In this document: positions 1 through 8,202 of the stretch, one piece after another
How positions within the stretch are numbered: the stretch's first letter is position 1
Layout: each line of letters opens with the position of its first letter
Origin: Aedoeadaptatus coxii
GTDB lineage: Bacteria; Bacillota; Clostridia; Tissierellales; Peptoniphilaceae
DNA length: 64,000 bases
NCBI RefSeq assembly: GCF_001553115.1
Contig: NZ_KQ960172.1
Coordinates: 148,111 to 212,110, forward strand
Direction: 5' to 3'
Notes under the pieces: generated by a model
What the model was told of the DNA's origin: nothing
Databases searched by the model: none
Seen by the model: only the letters and a program-made list of their open reading frames with translations
Made by a program: the position numbers and the translations under genes

Positions 1-3000
1 GACCCAGAAAGTTTTTTCAAATACATCTGTCGCCTTGTCCGTCGTCTTGACGATAACTTTTACAAAGTTATCCGGTACCTTCGGTTTGTCTTCCCCTTCT
101 TTTTGTTCCACTACATCATCAGTGAATAGGGGTTTGATAAGTGTTTCTTCTTCAGTAAACTTATGACGTTTAGTGAAGTCGAAGATTCCGTTTTCTTTTT
201 TATTTTCGTTTTGATTTTTTTGATCCGCTGTCCACTTTAAGAAGTCGTTTTTATCCTTGTCGTCTTGTGACCATGCGACTTCAGGAATAGTAACCCAAGC
301 ATTCGGATTAACATAATATACCTTGGCATCTTTGTTTGTATTTTTTTCAGTCGGCTGTACCGTGACCTTGACATAGTTGCCGGTTACATCGCTTAATCCG
401 CCTTCTTCAGCTTTTTTGCCTTCAGCTTCTTTTAAGAAGAGTGGTTTATCGCCAGCCTTGTTAAGGGCTTCATAAACGTTTTTGTAAACCGTGATCGGGA
501 TAGTCAGTTCTTGGGGTTCTTTTCCGTCTTTAAAGGTGACTTTCGCCTTGATATTTACTGTGCGAACAAGTTCATCCTTGTCGGCAGCTTTCTTTTCATT
601 GACTAAATCATATACTTGAGCGTCTGTTGTTAATTCAGTACCAGCTTCGTCATATAATTTTATTTCAGTTCCTTTTGGAAGATCTTTTACTTGGTCTTTT
701 TCTCTCCAAACAAGTTGTTTCTTCAAGTCCTCAAGCTTCGGAGCAAAGTCATTTGTCCATTGGCCCTTGGGATCTTTAAAGGCTTCTGTTTTTACTAGGC
801 CAGATGCGCTTAAGCCTGACCATTCAAAGTAGGCTGTGAAAGTGTGGTTTACGTTTATAATTGTGTTTTTGTTTAATAAGGCTTTGTTGTCCCACTTCGT
901 AAATTTCTTTCCGGTCTCCGGTGTAATGTAGTGCTTGTTAGCATCTACAGTTTCACCTTCTGCCAATTCCTTTGGAACGGGAAGCAGATCGGATTTAAGC
1001 CCCTTGATGACATCGTAGTTAAGTTCGGTAATATCATTTCCTTCAGCATCTTTACCAAAAGATCCTCCCTTTTCTGCCTTAAAGGTAACTCTTACATAAC
1101 CATCTGGTGTCACGCCATCTTTTGGAACTTCTATTACTCTTACGTCTTTATAGTAGAAGGTAATTTCTTTTTTACCTGTTCCGTTAATGCCTAAGAACTC
1201 ATTTGTATCTTCATTGACATCAAAGAATAGTTGTTGTTGTGGGTCGCTTACAAGTTTCCATCCTGGGATAGGTCTGTAATTTCTTGCATCAAAGTGACGG
1301 TTACCGTTGGAAACGGCTTCTGGGTCTATAATAACCGCGCCTTCTTGTGTCTCTTTGCCCTTAAACCGTTCATCAATATAGTTGACCTTGTATTCACGAG
1401 TTCTAAATGGCTTGTAGAAGAACTTAAATACATTGTTTTCTACTTTAGGATTTGGAATTAATTTTCCACTGCCATCATCAATCTTTTCTGGTTCAACTTT
1501 GAATTGTTGGAAGAAGGTGTTATCAGCCATTACTCTATCATTATAATCTTTGTAAATACTGTAAACGTCTGAAGTATCCTTGTGAGCTTCAAGCTCTTCA
1601 TGAGTTGCCAAGATATATTTATCATCTTGCCTATCTCCAGTTGTAGCAACTAAATAGTTAGCACGTTTATCTTCTAGTGTATCTTCGTCAGGATTTTTAT
1701 TTATGCTTGTATCTTTGTTAAAGTCCTTGTCCAAGAAATAATGCTCTACCTTTACATCTACTCTTGCATTTGGTACCCAAATTGCCTTTAGGTAGACTGG
1801 TGCTACTACGTCATTACCAAAGGAGTAAAGTTCCGGAACTTTATAAGTGTCTCTATAGCTTGTGTCTTGCTCGTTAGTGTAGTCGCCTGTCTTGGCATCC
1901 TTCTTATAACGAATGACTTCCCAACCCATAAAGTCGTAGCCTTTCCTCGTGGGCTTAAATTTCGGCTCTACGAGTTTTTGTCTTTGGATGACGGTAAAGA
2001 CTTGCTTGTCGCCGTCGTTCTTTTCTTTTTTCGCATAGGTATTTATTTCTTCTTGACCTATATCGCCTTCTTGTATCTTTTTGCGGCTTGTAGTTAAGTT
2101 ATCTTCTTTAATATTTCTTAAAGATCCACCGTTCGGGTCGAAAGTTACCTTCCATTTATAATCTGGTTCGCCCCACTTAGCATATAGGTTGACTGGGTGG
2201 TTAGGCATGATTTCGCCTGGGTTTTCCCAGATAAGCTTAGTGCCGGCAGGGTCTAGTGCCCAGCCTTTGAAGACCATTTGGTCTGAAAGATTGTCGGGAC
2301 GCTTAACTTTTAACTTGCCATTTGCTGGGTCTGTAAAAATTAAATCATTAAGGTGTAATTCTTTTAACTTTTCCGGATTATCCAATAGGTTGGCAGGATT
2401 TTCTTTTTTATATTCTTCGTTGCCTTCTAAATCAGGGCTTAGAGCCTTTAGAGGAAATTCGTAGAAAGTATTTAATGAGTTAGTACCATTAAAATAACTA
2501 TCATCTCTAGTGATTGACGGGTCGTAGTTAAACCTTAGTGGATACTTGTTACGAGTGTATTCAAATTTAAGGTAGCCATTTTTGTCGAAGGCTGAAACTA
2601 TAGGATTACCATTTTCATCAGTCAACGCGTCGCCAAATTCATCAACATTGCTAAAGAAGAACTTAATAAATTTCATCTTACCTAGAGGGAGCTCATCTCC
2701 AAGCACTGTATATGTCTTAGCAGGGAATGGGATTACTTCTTCACGCTCGTCGTTTTTATCATCTACGCCACCTTCATCAAGAAATTCCGCTGGTTCATTA
2801 GCTCTCTTACCGGTAAAGCCTTGAACCTTAGGGTATTTAGGCCTATAAGATTCAGAATTGGTATCTGCCTTGGACCTGTATAGGTCGTAGCGGATAATTG
2901 TTTCACCCGGCTTAAAGCCGTCCATCCAAAAGTCCATGTGGTGAGGCATAGAGTTTTCGGCCTGATTTATACCAAAGGAAAGAGTTGTAAAATCGTATTT

Positions 3001-4794
3001 ATCTAAATCTATGCTTGTTCCATCACCCTTGTCTATCTTTTTCGTATAGCCGCCCCACCTAATGTAGTTTGGCATGTCCAAAAATTCATCGGCATTAAGT
3101 CTATAAGGAGGTGTATCTAAGTAACCTGGCCAATTTGGTGTATTATAGTTTGGTCCCCAGCCAAAAGATTGATAGCCAGGGGTAAAGCCCTTAGTTTGCA
3201 TGGCGTCGTTTGGCCAGCCTAGCATTAGCTGGTTAAACCTTGCCTTGTAATGGTAAGGATTGCCGGGGCCGCCCTTCTTCACTACCTCGCCTTGATCTTC
3301 ATCATATCCCCAAATTTCCGGGTAGAAAGTGTTGGCAGCAGGTTGAGCATTAGACTTCGTAAAGTATAGGTCGTAGACTTGTCTATCGTAGTAGATATTG
3401 TAGACAGTCTTACCTGTTGAATCAACAGACTTGACTAGGTTTACATTTTCAGGGTCCTTATTTTGGTCATGCGTTAAGGCTTGGTTGTAGACATAGAATT
3501 TGTTTAGATAAAGATCTTTGCCACGATTAAATCTTGCGTTAGCCCATATCTTATTTAGACGAGCTTGGTCTAAGTCCGTAAAGACGATGTCTTTTACAGG
3601 TTCATTATCCAAGTCCGGCCTCGAACCGGTATCTTGGTTTGTATAGACACGAGTGCCTATATAGTCGTACTTATCTAATAGAGAAGCACCATCTGCGTGG
3701 TCTGCCTTTTCTGCCCAGAATTGGACCGCGTAGTCAGCCTTTTCCTTGTCTTTCCACACGGCGGTGAAAGTAACCTTACTTGCCGGCATAATTAATTTCG
3801 CATCAAGATTTTTGATAGGGCTGTCGGTTCCAACTTTAATTATTTCATTTGCCTTATATGTTTTTCCATCCTTTGTTTTTAAATCAACAGATGGTTTCCA
3901 GCCTAAAAAGTCACCGCCGACTTTTGTAGGGATATTTGCATCGGCAATTTTAGGCATCTCTTGTCCATAGTAAAGTGTACGAGCCGGAATTGGTGTGCCG
4001 CCTGCGGTGTCGAAAACGACATCGTAGTGGGCGCGGTTGTAGCGGTATTCCAAAATAAAGTTCTCGGCATTTTCCGGTACTTGCATGGTGATATAGGGTG
4101 CTTCCGGAACAAAGCCTTTTCGATTTGGATCACTGTCACCTAAAGGGATGACTTCCATAGTTGAACCGGTGTTTCCATCTTGAGTGGTAATAAGTTCTCC
4201 AGTTTCTCCAACACTTCCATCTGGATTTGTGTATTTGCTAAAGTCTTCTAAATCTTGGAAGACGTGTTTGATTTTAATTTGATTTGACTTGGCCTTGTAG
4301 CGAAAATCTTCATTAGCTTGGTATCTGATTCCGTTGGTCTCATTGCCCGTCTTGCCTTTACCGTCTGCCGCAGTTTTTACCATATCGTAGGTGATCTTAT
4401 AATTGTCCTCGGGCTTTTCGTAGCCGGAAAGGTCCGGAAGGTCGATGGTTTTATCGATCTTTTTTTGTTCATCTTTCGTGGCAGCTGCCCCTACGCTTGC
4501 AATATAAGGTTGGTAGTCAACCTGATACTTTTCGCCTCTTTGAACCTTATAATCTATGCGTAAGGTGTAAATTTTAGGTTGATCCGGATTGTTTATTAAT
4601 TCCTTGGCCGTTTGACCTGTCTTCAGTTTCGCCGGAGAAACGGGCGTTTTATTATTGATAATCGCAGATTGATCCCTGCCTAAATTATCGTAGTCGTAGC
4701 TTGCGGCGAATGCGTTGTATGGAAACGATGTCGTGACCATAATAAAAGCCATTGCCATCGCTAAAAAACGCTTCGCAAAAGTGCGCATGTCCAT
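1..4794 (-). CDS. Large secreted surface protein with InlB-type repeats (partial, 3' end outside window)
   Basis: The frame is open from an ATG at 4794 to base 1, giving at least 1598 residues; the C terminus, where a cell-wall anchor would be expected, is not visible. An AAGGAG ribosome binding site lies 8 bases upstream. Residues 1-30 form a signal peptide (basic start, hydrophobic core, likely cleavage after Ala-Phe-Ala). The exported part contains several modules resembling Listeria-Bacteroides/InlB B-repeats (pattern V-x-F-D-x-x-G-G ... G-W) near residues 257-310, 840-870 and 880-950. There are also MucBP-like stretches near 1040-1220 and a later GG-x-F ... W-D module near 1235-1300. Such proteins are typically wall-attached adhesins of host-associated Gram-positive cocci; that role here is inference. 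The gene is visibly more AT-rich than its neighbours, which may reflect transfer or repeat-rich composition. Confidence 0.85.
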   Translation of the reverse strand, partial: MDMRTFAKRFLAMAMAFIMVTTSFPYNAFAASYDYDNLGRDQSAIINNKTPVSPAKLKTGQTAKELINNPDQPKIYTLRIDYKVQRGEKYQVDYQPYIASVGAAATKDEQKKIDKTIDLPDLSGYEKPEDNYKITYDMVKTAADGKGKTGNETNGIRYQANEDFRYKAKSNQIKIKHVFQDLEDFSKYTNPDGSVGETGELITTQDGNTGSTMEVIPLGDSDPNRKGFVPEAPYITMQVPENAENFILEYRYNRAHYDVVFDTAGGTPIPARTLYYGQEMPKIADANIPTKVGGDFLGWKPSVDLKTKDGKTYKANEIIKVGTDSPIKNLDAKLIMPASKVTFTAVWKDKEKADYAVQFWAEKADHADGASLLDKYDYIGTRVYTNQDTGSRPDLDNEPVKDIVFTDLDQARLNKIWANARFNRGKDLYLNKFYVYNQALTHDQNKDPENVNLVKSVDSTGKTVYNIYYDRQVYDLYFTKSNAQPAANTFYPEIWGYDEDQGEVVKKGGPGNPYHYKARFNQLMLGWPNDAMQTKGFTPGYQSFGWGPNYNTPNWPGYLDTPPYRLNADEFLDMPNYIRWGGYTKKIDKGDGTSIDLDKYDFTTLSFGINQAENSMPHHMDFWMDGFKPGETIIRYDLYRSKADTNSESYRPKYPKVQGFTGKRANEPAEFLDEGGVDDKNDEREEVIPFPAKTYTVLGDELPLGKMKFIKFFFSNVDEFGDALTDENGNPIVSAFDKNGYLKFEYTRNKYPLRFNYDPSITRDDSYFNGTNSLNTFYEFPLKALSPDLEGNEEYKKENPANLLDNPEKLKELHLNDLIFTDPANGKLKVKRPDNLSDQMVFKGWALDPAGTKLIWENPGEIMPNHPVNLYAKWGEPDYKWKVTFDPNGGSLRNIKEDNLTTSRKKIQEGDIGQEEINTYAKKEKNDGDKQVFTVIQRQKLVEPKFKPTRKGYDFMGWEVIRYKKDAKTGDYTNEQDTSYRDTYKVPELYSFGNDVVAPVYLKAIWVPNARVDVKVEHYFLDKDFNKDTSINKNPDEDTLEDKRANYLVATTGDRQDDKYILATHEELEAHKDTSDVYSIYKDYNDRVMADNTFFQQFKVEPEKIDDGSGKLIPNPKVENNVFKFFYKPFRTREYKVNYIDERFKGKETQEGAVIIDPEAVSNGNRHFDARNYRPIPGWKLVSDPQQQLFFDVNEDTNEFLGINGTGKKEITFYYKDVRVIEVPKDGVTPDGYVRVTFKAEKGGSFGKDAEGNDITELNYDVIKGLKSDLLPVPKELAEGETVDANKHYITPETGKKFTKWDNKALLNKNTIINVNHTFTAYFEWSGLSASGLVKTEAFKDPKGQWTNDFAPKLEDLKKQLVWREKDQVKDLPKGTEIKLYDEAGTELTTDAQVYDLVNEKKAADKDELVRTVNIKAKVTFKDGKEPQELTIPITVYKNVYEALNKAGDKPLFLKEAEGKKAEEGGLSDVTGNYVKVTVQPTEKNTNKDAKVYYVNPNAWVTIPEVAWSQDDKDKNDFLKWTADQKNQNENKKENGIFDFTKRHKFTEEETLIKPLFTDDVVEQKEGEDKPKVPDNFVKVIVKTTDKATDVFEKTFWV

Positions 4795-4917
4795 TGTGCT
4801 TACTCCTTCCTTTTTTATCTCAATTTCGGCACGCCTTTGAGTAATCAACAGTGTCCCGTCAGTCTTCAGTTTTAAAGACAAGAAATACAGTATTGCTTCA
4901 TATATTTTCACAAATCT

Positions 4918-4923
4918 ATCATA
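4918..4923 (-). promoter_or_regulatory. Extended -10 box upstream of the surface-protein gene
   Basis: TATGAT preceded by TGC (extended -10) reads on the minus strand. It predicts a leader of roughly 115 bases before the ATG at 4794. No convincing -35 is seen at 17 bases. The leader contains a short CTCAA/TTGAG inverted repeat but matches no riboswitch I recognise. The rest of 4924-5029 shows nothing further. Confidence 0.45.
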
Positions 4924-5029
4924 GCACAAAAGGCCCTGAAAGATTTAGTCAATTAGTGAACTTTAGCTATATTTTTAAACACTTTGTTCGATTTATTTAA
5001 TTATGAATATCATTTCTATCAAACAAAAA

Positions 5030-5053
5030 AAACGACACCCCGTGATGTCATTT
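5030..5053 (-). terminator. Rho-independent terminator after the 97-residue membrane protein
   Basis: A 10-base-pair stem (with two G-U pairs) around an ACGG loop is followed by a run of T on the minus strand, directly after the stop codon at 5055. It closes the two-component/membrane-protein module. Confidence 0.85.
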
Positions 5054-5054
5054 T

Positions 5055-5348
5055 TCATCTTAAGCAAATGCGATAAAAAGCAAAGGCTAAAACCAATAAA
5101 CCTAAAACAAAGAGAAGGCTTGCTGCCGATTTTTCGCCTTTTTTATAATGTTTATAGATGGTGCTGATCCACTGAATTATGTAAAGGGCCAATGCCGCAA
5201 AGGTACACAGGAGCCCCATAGGCGTAAGGATTTGGAAAAGCATGTCCGGATAGGCGGCGCCGCTTAACACCACGGCGACCAGGGATCCCACGCCTATGAC
5301 CGACAAAGCGACGGCGATTTTTCCGCTATTTTTCAGAATTTTTTTCAC
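5055..5348 (-). CDS. Small membrane protein of unknown function (97 aa)
   Basis: I do not recognise a family. The product has three hydrophobic segments (about residues 10-30, 38-60 and 77-95) separated by a short Lys-rich loop (YKHYKKGEK), so it should be an integral membrane protein. The start is GTG, chosen because GGGAGGTG lies just upstream. It overlaps the 3' end of the preceding 59-codon gene by 23 bases, so the two are probably translationally coupled. It is the last gene before a strong terminator and lies in the same run as a response regulator and two other small membrane proteins, which suggests a shared envelope-related role (inference). Confidence 0.6.
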   Translation of the reverse strand: MKKILKNSGKIAVALSVIGVGSLVAVVLSGAAYPDMLFQILTPMGLLCTFAALALYIIQWISTIYKHYKKGEKSAASLLFVLGLLVLAFAFYRICLR

Positions 5349-5505
5349 GGCTCACCTCCCGAATTTTGTCGATGGCTCCTTGACCCGAAAGGACAAAGAG
5401 CACGCTGTAAACCAATCGCCACATCATATTGGGCGCGGTGTCTATGAGGCTCGCAAACACCATAAAGCTTGCGACGAAGTAAAGTAGGTATATTTTCTGT
5501 TTCAT
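5326..5505 (-). CDS. Very small membrane protein (59 aa), overlapping gene
   Basis: An ATG-started frame of 59 codons ending in TAG at 5326. The protein begins MKQKIYLLYFVASF, has two hydrophobic stretches (about residues 4-22 and 28-43) and a charged tail (DKIREVSREK). A GGAG lies about 12 bases upstream, a slightly long spacing. The last 23 bases overlap the start of the next gene, whose ribosome binding site lies inside this frame; this coupling supports its being real. No family is recognised. It belongs to the three-gene set of small membrane proteins downstream of the two-component system. Confidence 0.5.
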   Translation of the reverse strand: MKQKIYLLYFVASFMVFASLIDTAPNMMWRLVYSVLFVLSGQGAIDKIREVSREKNSEK

Positions 5506-5536
5506 GGGTTTATTTTACTCCGTGCCCTGCAAAAAT

Positions 5537-5905
5537 TCAATTGTCCGATTCCCTTTGAAGGCTTTTTCTAAGGATGATGCGCGCCACTAAATAGATCGCG
5601 CTTAAAACGTTGGCGGTGATGTAAAAGGCGTATCGGCTTGTAAAAAAGAAATTGGAGACGCCGAGGATCAGGGCGCTGTTGTTAAAGAAGCCGCCGTTCC
5701 AATTTTCGGCGTAAGCGTAGAACATCCCAAGATTCTTTTTGATCTCCATGCCGGCGATCACCATAGATGCCAGGAACAGAATAAAGCCTACGGTAAGGCC
5801 GATGGTATCGGGCAATGCCGGGTGAAAGTATTCTCTCAAAAAGCCGAAGAGTAGGGACACTCCTAAAGTGTAAGCCGTCATTTTAATGTCGAGTTTTTGA
5901 ATCAT
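5537..5905 (-). CDS. Membrane protein of unknown function (122 aa)
   Basis: The protein has about four hydrophobic segments (residues ~9-24, 33-50, 75-92, 96-112) and no motif that I recognise. The start at 5905 has the strong ribosome binding site AAAAGGAGG. Its promoter carries the same 14-base motif, at the same distance from the -10 box, as the promoter of the neighbouring histidine kinase gene, so it is a likely target of the adjacent response regulator (inference from sequence). Two smaller membrane-protein genes follow it before a terminator at 5030-5053. Confidence 0.65.
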   Translation of the reverse strand: MIQKLDIKMTAYTLGVSLLFGFLREYFHPALPDTIGLTVGFILFLASMVIAGMEIKKNLGMFYAYAENWNGGFFNNSALILGVSNFFFTSRYAFYITANVLSAIYLVARIILRKSLQRESDN

Positions 5906-5923
5906 AAGCTCCTCCTTTTCTTT

Positions 5924-5961
5924 AGTTTAGCATTCACCTACGATCGATTCAGTTAACTTTT
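5924..5961 (-). promoter_or_regulatory. Promoter of the 122-aa membrane protein with candidate response-regulator site
   Basis: Minus strand: the 14-base motif AAAAGTTAACTGAA (5948-5961) is followed by the -10 box TAAACT (5924-5929). Exactly 21 bases separate the motif's TTAACT core from the -10. The identical motif and spacing occur at 8110-8147 upstream of the histidine kinase gene. An activator site overlapping a weak -35 is the simplest reading. Confidence 0.6.
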
Positions 5962-5968
5962 TACTCTT

Positions 5969-6568
5969 TTAAAAGCTATCGATGTAGCCGATGGTTCGGG
6001 CGCGCTGTACCATTTCCTGATAGTTCTTTACGTTTAGTTTCTCGTAAATCCGATTGAGTATAACGGCGAGGCTCGAGGTGGAGATAAAACATTCCTCCGC
6101 CACTTCTCGGCGGGATTTTCCCACGGCGTAAAGACGAAGTATTTTCAGCTCGCCGGCGGTAAGATCTTCCCATGTTTTCTGACTACGGAAAAAGTATTTT
6201 TTATCTTCCTCTACAACGGCTTTCATGATCTTCATAAGCTTTTCCGTGGTTTCTTCTTTGGAAATAAAGCCGTAGCATCCTATGCTCTCTGCTCGCTCCC
6301 GGTAATATCCCCGATCGTAGCCGGTCAAGATGAGAATCTTCGCTCCGTAGATCTTAATAAACTTTTCGCTGACATCCAAACCGTTTTCTCCTTTACCGTA
6401 ACCGGAAAGATTAATGTCCATTAGAATGAGATCGTAATCATTATTTTTTAACTCGGCTTCCGCCTTTTTTACGGAATCGGCGATGTGGATAGTACATCCC
6501 TGAGATTCAAAATCGGCTTTCAAGCATTGGGCCAGCATTTTATGATCTTCGATTAATAAAATCTTCAT
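5969..6568 (-). CDS. LuxR/NarL-family response regulator
   Basis: The 199-residue protein has an N-terminal receiver domain with acidic pocket E7/D8, phospho-acceptor D51 (in LILMDINLSG), a conserved Thr in ILILTGYD and a Lys in GFISKEE. A C-terminal LuxR-type helix-turn-helix covers about residues 135-195 (LTAGELKILRLYAVGKS). A longer frame extends upstream to 6658, but the ATG at 6568 is preferred because AAAGGAG lies just before it and because it begins the conserved receiver strand. The gene overlaps the end of the kinase gene by 29 bases, so the pair is translationally coupled. It is expected to dimerise on phosphorylation and bind DNA. Candidate sites are the shared motif at 5948-5961 and 8134-8147. 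Confidence 0.93.
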   Translation of the reverse strand: MKILLIEDHKMLAQCLKADFESQGCTIHIADSVKKAEAELKNNDYDLILMDINLSGYGKGENGLDVSEKFIKIYGAKILILTGYDRGYYRERAESIGCYGFISKEETTEKLMKIMKAVVEEDKKYFFRSQKTWEDLTAGELKILRLYAVGKSRREVAEECFISTSSLAVILNRIYEKLNVKNYQEMVQRARTIGYIDSF

Positions 6569-8090
6569 AGATTCGCTCCTTTGAAATGGGGATCTCGACG
6601 TAAAATGCGAGCACCGGTTCTTCTCCTTCCTTTTGTTCCGAGATTGTAAATTCTCCACCCAGTTTTCGCGCTTCCATGGTGAGAAGCTTTAAGCCGATGT
6701 GTTTCCCGCCGTCGTTTTCAGATTCCAATTTGTCGCCCATATTTTTCATATGAAGGCGGAGAGCGCCATCTTCTGTGTGAAGCTCCATGGTGCTATAAGA
6801 TCCTCTGGAATGTTTAAAGAGATTGCTTACCAGTTCCCCTATGATTTTATAGACTGCCCGATCGTAAGGCGGCGGCAATACCAATTCTTCCGGGCAGTTA
6901 AAATCGATGAGAATGTCTTTGTTATCGTATTTTGCCCGCAACTCGTTTATCAGCCTATAATAGTGGTCGCTTAAACTGTCTACGTAGTTTAAAAGAGGAT
7001 CGTTTAAATTAATCTCTTCCCGAATGGTTCGAATGCTGTCTTTTAAAACTTTTTCGATTCGTTCCTTTTCATCGAATGGTTCCGCCCTTTGGGTCAGCTT
7101 TTGTGCGAGGATAATATCCTGTAGAACATCGTCGTGGAGAAAGCGATTGGTTTTTTGGATGTAAAGCTGATCGTATTCTTCGAGAAGCATGCTCTCATTC
7201 CCCATTTCCCTAAAAGTTTCGGACGTATTTTTTATAAGATGTAGGTAGGTTCCGTAAGATCGGATCATGAGATAGATAAAGGTGAGCTGAAGCCCTTGTA
7301 CTGCACTCGCCTTATAATCTGCCAAGTTCACTTTTACGAGAAGAATGGAGATAAAGGCGATAAGAAAGGTGATGATGTGAATTTTTACGAGGGAGATCAC
7401 TTGTTTTCCTTCAGGCTTACTTCCCTTGACCATAAGAACAATCAAAAGAATCATAAGGGGCGTCATCATGGTCATTTCATCAAATATTTGCGAACTTTGA
7501 AGGGCGCCTCCTTTTAGGTGGTAAAAAACGAGATAACCCATTAAAAATAGGGACATCATGGGGATGATCTTTGAACTATAGAGGGTATGGCGATGAATAT
7601 CTCTTAAATTGAGAAGATAGAATGCGGTAGGAAATCCGCAGAGAATAATCATACTCGCCACGTAGAGGTAGTGAGCATCAAAGCCATAAGCTGTTTCCAG
7701 TAGAAAGATGCCGAGAAAGTACGCCCCTGCAAAGAGTCGAAGTGACGTAAGATTGCGGCGACCTTCCAACAATATTTCCATGTAAGAGGCAACGAATAGA
7801 TAAAGAATGAAATAGCGTACGAGGTAAATATCACGAGTATAAAAATAAAGCATAGGCTCCAGCAAAAAATAAAAGGCCGGCACTAAAAAGCTCATATTGC
7901 CTCGTTTAAAATATTTCCGCCCCTGTTCTTTTAAGCAGATGTAAAAAGTAATTTGATTGGCTATGGCGAAAAACATAATAATGGATTCGTTTCTGTTGCC
8001 GCCAAAAAACCAAAGTGCTATGTATAGAGCCATTTGTAAGAAGATGTTTGCCGCCAACATCCCTCTCCATTCCCTCGATTTAGTTTTCAT
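6540..8090 (-). CDS. Sensor histidine kinase (HisKA_3 / NarX-DegS-type), multi-pass membrane
   Basis: The 516-residue protein has seven or eight hydrophobic segments in the first ~280 residues and no large extracellular domain, so sensing probably occurs in or at the membrane. The dimerisation box is RFLHDDVLQD with phospho-acceptor H319, the HisKA_3 form used with LuxR-type regulators. A GHKL ATPase domain follows (YKIIGELVSNLFKHSR as N box; GLKLLTMEARKLGG near the end). AGAGGTGAAAGA precedes the ATG at 8090. It overlaps the response regulator gene downstream. The promoter carries the same motif as the promoter of the small membrane-protein genes, suggesting autoregulation. The signal is unknown. 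Confidence 0.92.
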   Translation of the reverse strand: MKTKSREWRGMLAANIFLQMALYIALWFFGGNRNESIIMFFAIANQITFYICLKEQGRKYFKRGNMSFLVPAFYFLLEPMLYFYTRDIYLVRYFILYLFVASYMEILLEGRRNLTSLRLFAGAYFLGIFLLETAYGFDAHYLYVASMIILCGFPTAFYLLNLRDIHRHTLYSSKIIPMMSLFLMGYLVFYHLKGGALQSSQIFDEMTMMTPLMILLIVLMVKGSKPEGKQVISLVKIHIITFLIAFISILLVKVNLADYKASAVQGLQLTFIYLMIRSYGTYLHLIKNTSETFREMGNESMLLEEYDQLYIQKTNRFLHDDVLQDIILAQKLTQRAEPFDEKERIEKVLKDSIRTIREEINLNDPLLNYVDSLSDHYYRLINELRAKYDNKDILIDFNCPEELVLPPPYDRAVYKIIGELVSNLFKHSRGSYSTMELHTEDGALRLHMKNMGDKLESENDGGKHIGLKLLTMEARKLGGEFTISEQKEGEEPVLAFYVEIPISKERIYEDFINRRS

Positions 8091-8109
8091 TCTTTCACCT
8101 CTTTTCTGT

Positions 8110-8147
8110 ATTATACTTAATTTTTTCCTCGGCTTCAGTTAACTTTT
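8110..8147 (-). promoter_or_regulatory. Promoter of the two-component operon with candidate autoregulatory site
   Basis: Minus strand: AAAAGTTAACTGAA (8134-8147), then 21 bases from the TTAACT core to a consensus -10 TATAAT (8110-8115). A second copy with the same geometry lies at 5924-5961. Confidence 0.65.
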
Positions 8148-8160
8148 GGTTCTTTACATA

Positions 8161-8189
8161 AAAATCCCCCGAACCTTTCGGCTCAGGGG
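8161..8189 (-). terminator. Rho-independent terminator of the EF-G-like gene
   Basis: CCCCTGAGCC, a GAAA tetraloop and GGTTCGGGGG (two wobble pairs) form a 10-base-pair stem, followed by ATTTTTA on the minus strand, just after the stop at 8203. Confidence 0.9.
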
Positions 8190-8202
8190 CTTATATTTGT
8201 GT

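Noticed and set aside
3903-4139. 78-codon minus-strand frame within the surface-protein region
   Set aside because: Out of frame with the long open frame that continues from 4794 to base 1 with signal peptide and recognisable modules.
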